64,000 nt of DNA, taken from NCBI GenBank assembly GCA_008690995.1, contig VRMN01000008.1:806001-870000 (forward strand), given 5' to 3'. This document shows, piece by piece, positions 63,271 through 64,000 of the stretch. The stretch is from Porphyridium purpureum (taxonomy: Eukaryota; Rhodophyta; Bangiophyceae; Porphyridiales; Porphyridiaceae). The notes beneath the pieces are model-generated. The model worked only from the letters and a program-made list of their open reading frames with translations. It was not told where the DNA came from and searched no databases. Numbering within the stretch: the first letter of the stretch is position 1; each line of letters begins with the position of its first letter. The position numbers and the translations under genes were made by a program.

Positions 63271-64000
63271 AGCACGGGCACCTCTTTTTATACCTCAGTC
63301 TCGCGCCCCCGGAACGAGGCGGGCTGAGGCCCGCAAAGCGCGCGCTCGTGGTGGTCCGCTGCGCGCACTGATCGTCGCTTTGATGCCCCCCATTCGCGAT
63401 GACCCCTCGGGTAATCGCGGGTTCAAGCGTGGCGCCCCCACAGGTCATCGTCGAGCTCGTCGCGAGGATTTGGAAGTTTTCTCCACACTCAGCGAGCACT
63501 TTGCTCAGAGTTGCGCTGACCCGACGCTCGCTCGAAGCAGAGCCTCTTGTGTAGGTGTCTTTGTTGCGTGCACTAGACGGGTCGCGTGGCACAAACGTGC
63601 GGTCAGTGCGCGTCAAAATTAGGGCACGCTGTAGGGAAATCCACACAACAGTATCATTCAGACTCGCGCAAGGTAATCGCAGTACCTCGAGCGACTAACG
63701 GCCAGGCGAGACACGCCAGCTCTGCCAGCTGGAGTTCGTGGCGAGACGTTGGCATCTTCGTAGGCCCGAAGGTCGTATAAATGCAGCGGAGTAACCACCG
63801 CCCAAGCGAGGAAAAAAGATAGGTAGCGAAATAGTCGATGGTGTTGACAACTATAAAGTTGACAATTTGTGGAGCTGAAACGGGAGTTTAAGCTATCTAC
63901 TGCCTTGCGGGAGCCTGGCAGAGGACATAGCAAGGATTGAGATCCTTGCAGTGCACTGGGACTCGAGCGGGACGCTCTATCCCAACTTATTTCGCTCAGC
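63271..64000. other. Right edge, no supported gene
   Basis: Short frames only. The stretch near 63770-63870 (TATAAATGCAG, then a TGTTGACAACT region) has LTR or promoter character, but no partner is in the window. Confidence 0.35.

Overview
The window looks like repeat-rich nuclear DNA of a eukaryote with few introns, most likely a unicellular alga. A red alga is my guess, with low confidence, from long intronless genes, BspA-type leucine-rich repeats, secreted Cys-rich and Pro-Thr-rich proteins, and a copia element that seems to be primed by an internal tRNA-Met fragment. No prokaryotic operons, CRISPR array, rRNA gene or complete tRNA gene was seen.

The first 4.7 kb is the strangest part. 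Two divergent genes, one running off the left edge and one encoding a RING-finger protein of about 1,140 residues, are saturated with short perfect palindromes centred on ATAT (CATATG, GATATC, AATATT). Of 56 ATAT words counted by eye, 51 lie in a palindromic hexamer, many extended to 8-12 bp. They occur in all codon phases, stop at the gene ends and are missing from the gap between the genes. I know of no described system with this signature. The genes match no family I recognise beyond the RING finger; an integrated large DNA virus or other foreign element is possible but unproven.

From 4.7 to 17 kb lie host genes and relics: a duplicated 0.55-kb block on either side of a tubby/LURP-like gene with a myristoylation signal, a decayed BspA-like gene, a GTTGCT microsatellite, a secreted Cys-containing protein and a long acidic coiled-coil protein.

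From 17 to 45.6 kb the DNA is a stack of mobile elements. A solo LTR with 5-bp target duplications splits a dispersed repeat. An old copia relic (19.6-29.5 kb) carries a young, whole-looking Ty3/gypsy element (21,696-27,163, duplication CTGAA). A second copia element (30.1-45.6 kb) is interrupted between gag and the rest of pol by a 9,392-bp DNA transposon (34,772-44,163) with CAGTCCG inverted ends, subterminal GGAAAAACTC repeats, a CACTA/Plavaka-like transposase and three accessory genes of unknown function.

From 46 to 64 kb come a Cys-rich gene with an offset signal peptide, a decayed HIS7 (imidazole glycerol phosphate synthase) pseudogene, a complete Tc1 transposon of 1,544 bp beside a decayed relative, a secreted beta-propeller-like gene with Pro-Thr, Gly-His and Ser-Gly repeats plus its decayed tandem paralogue, an orphan gag relic and a gypsy-family solo LTR. 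Few genes here work together; the main story is layered insertion, plus the palindrome-saturated island at the left end.
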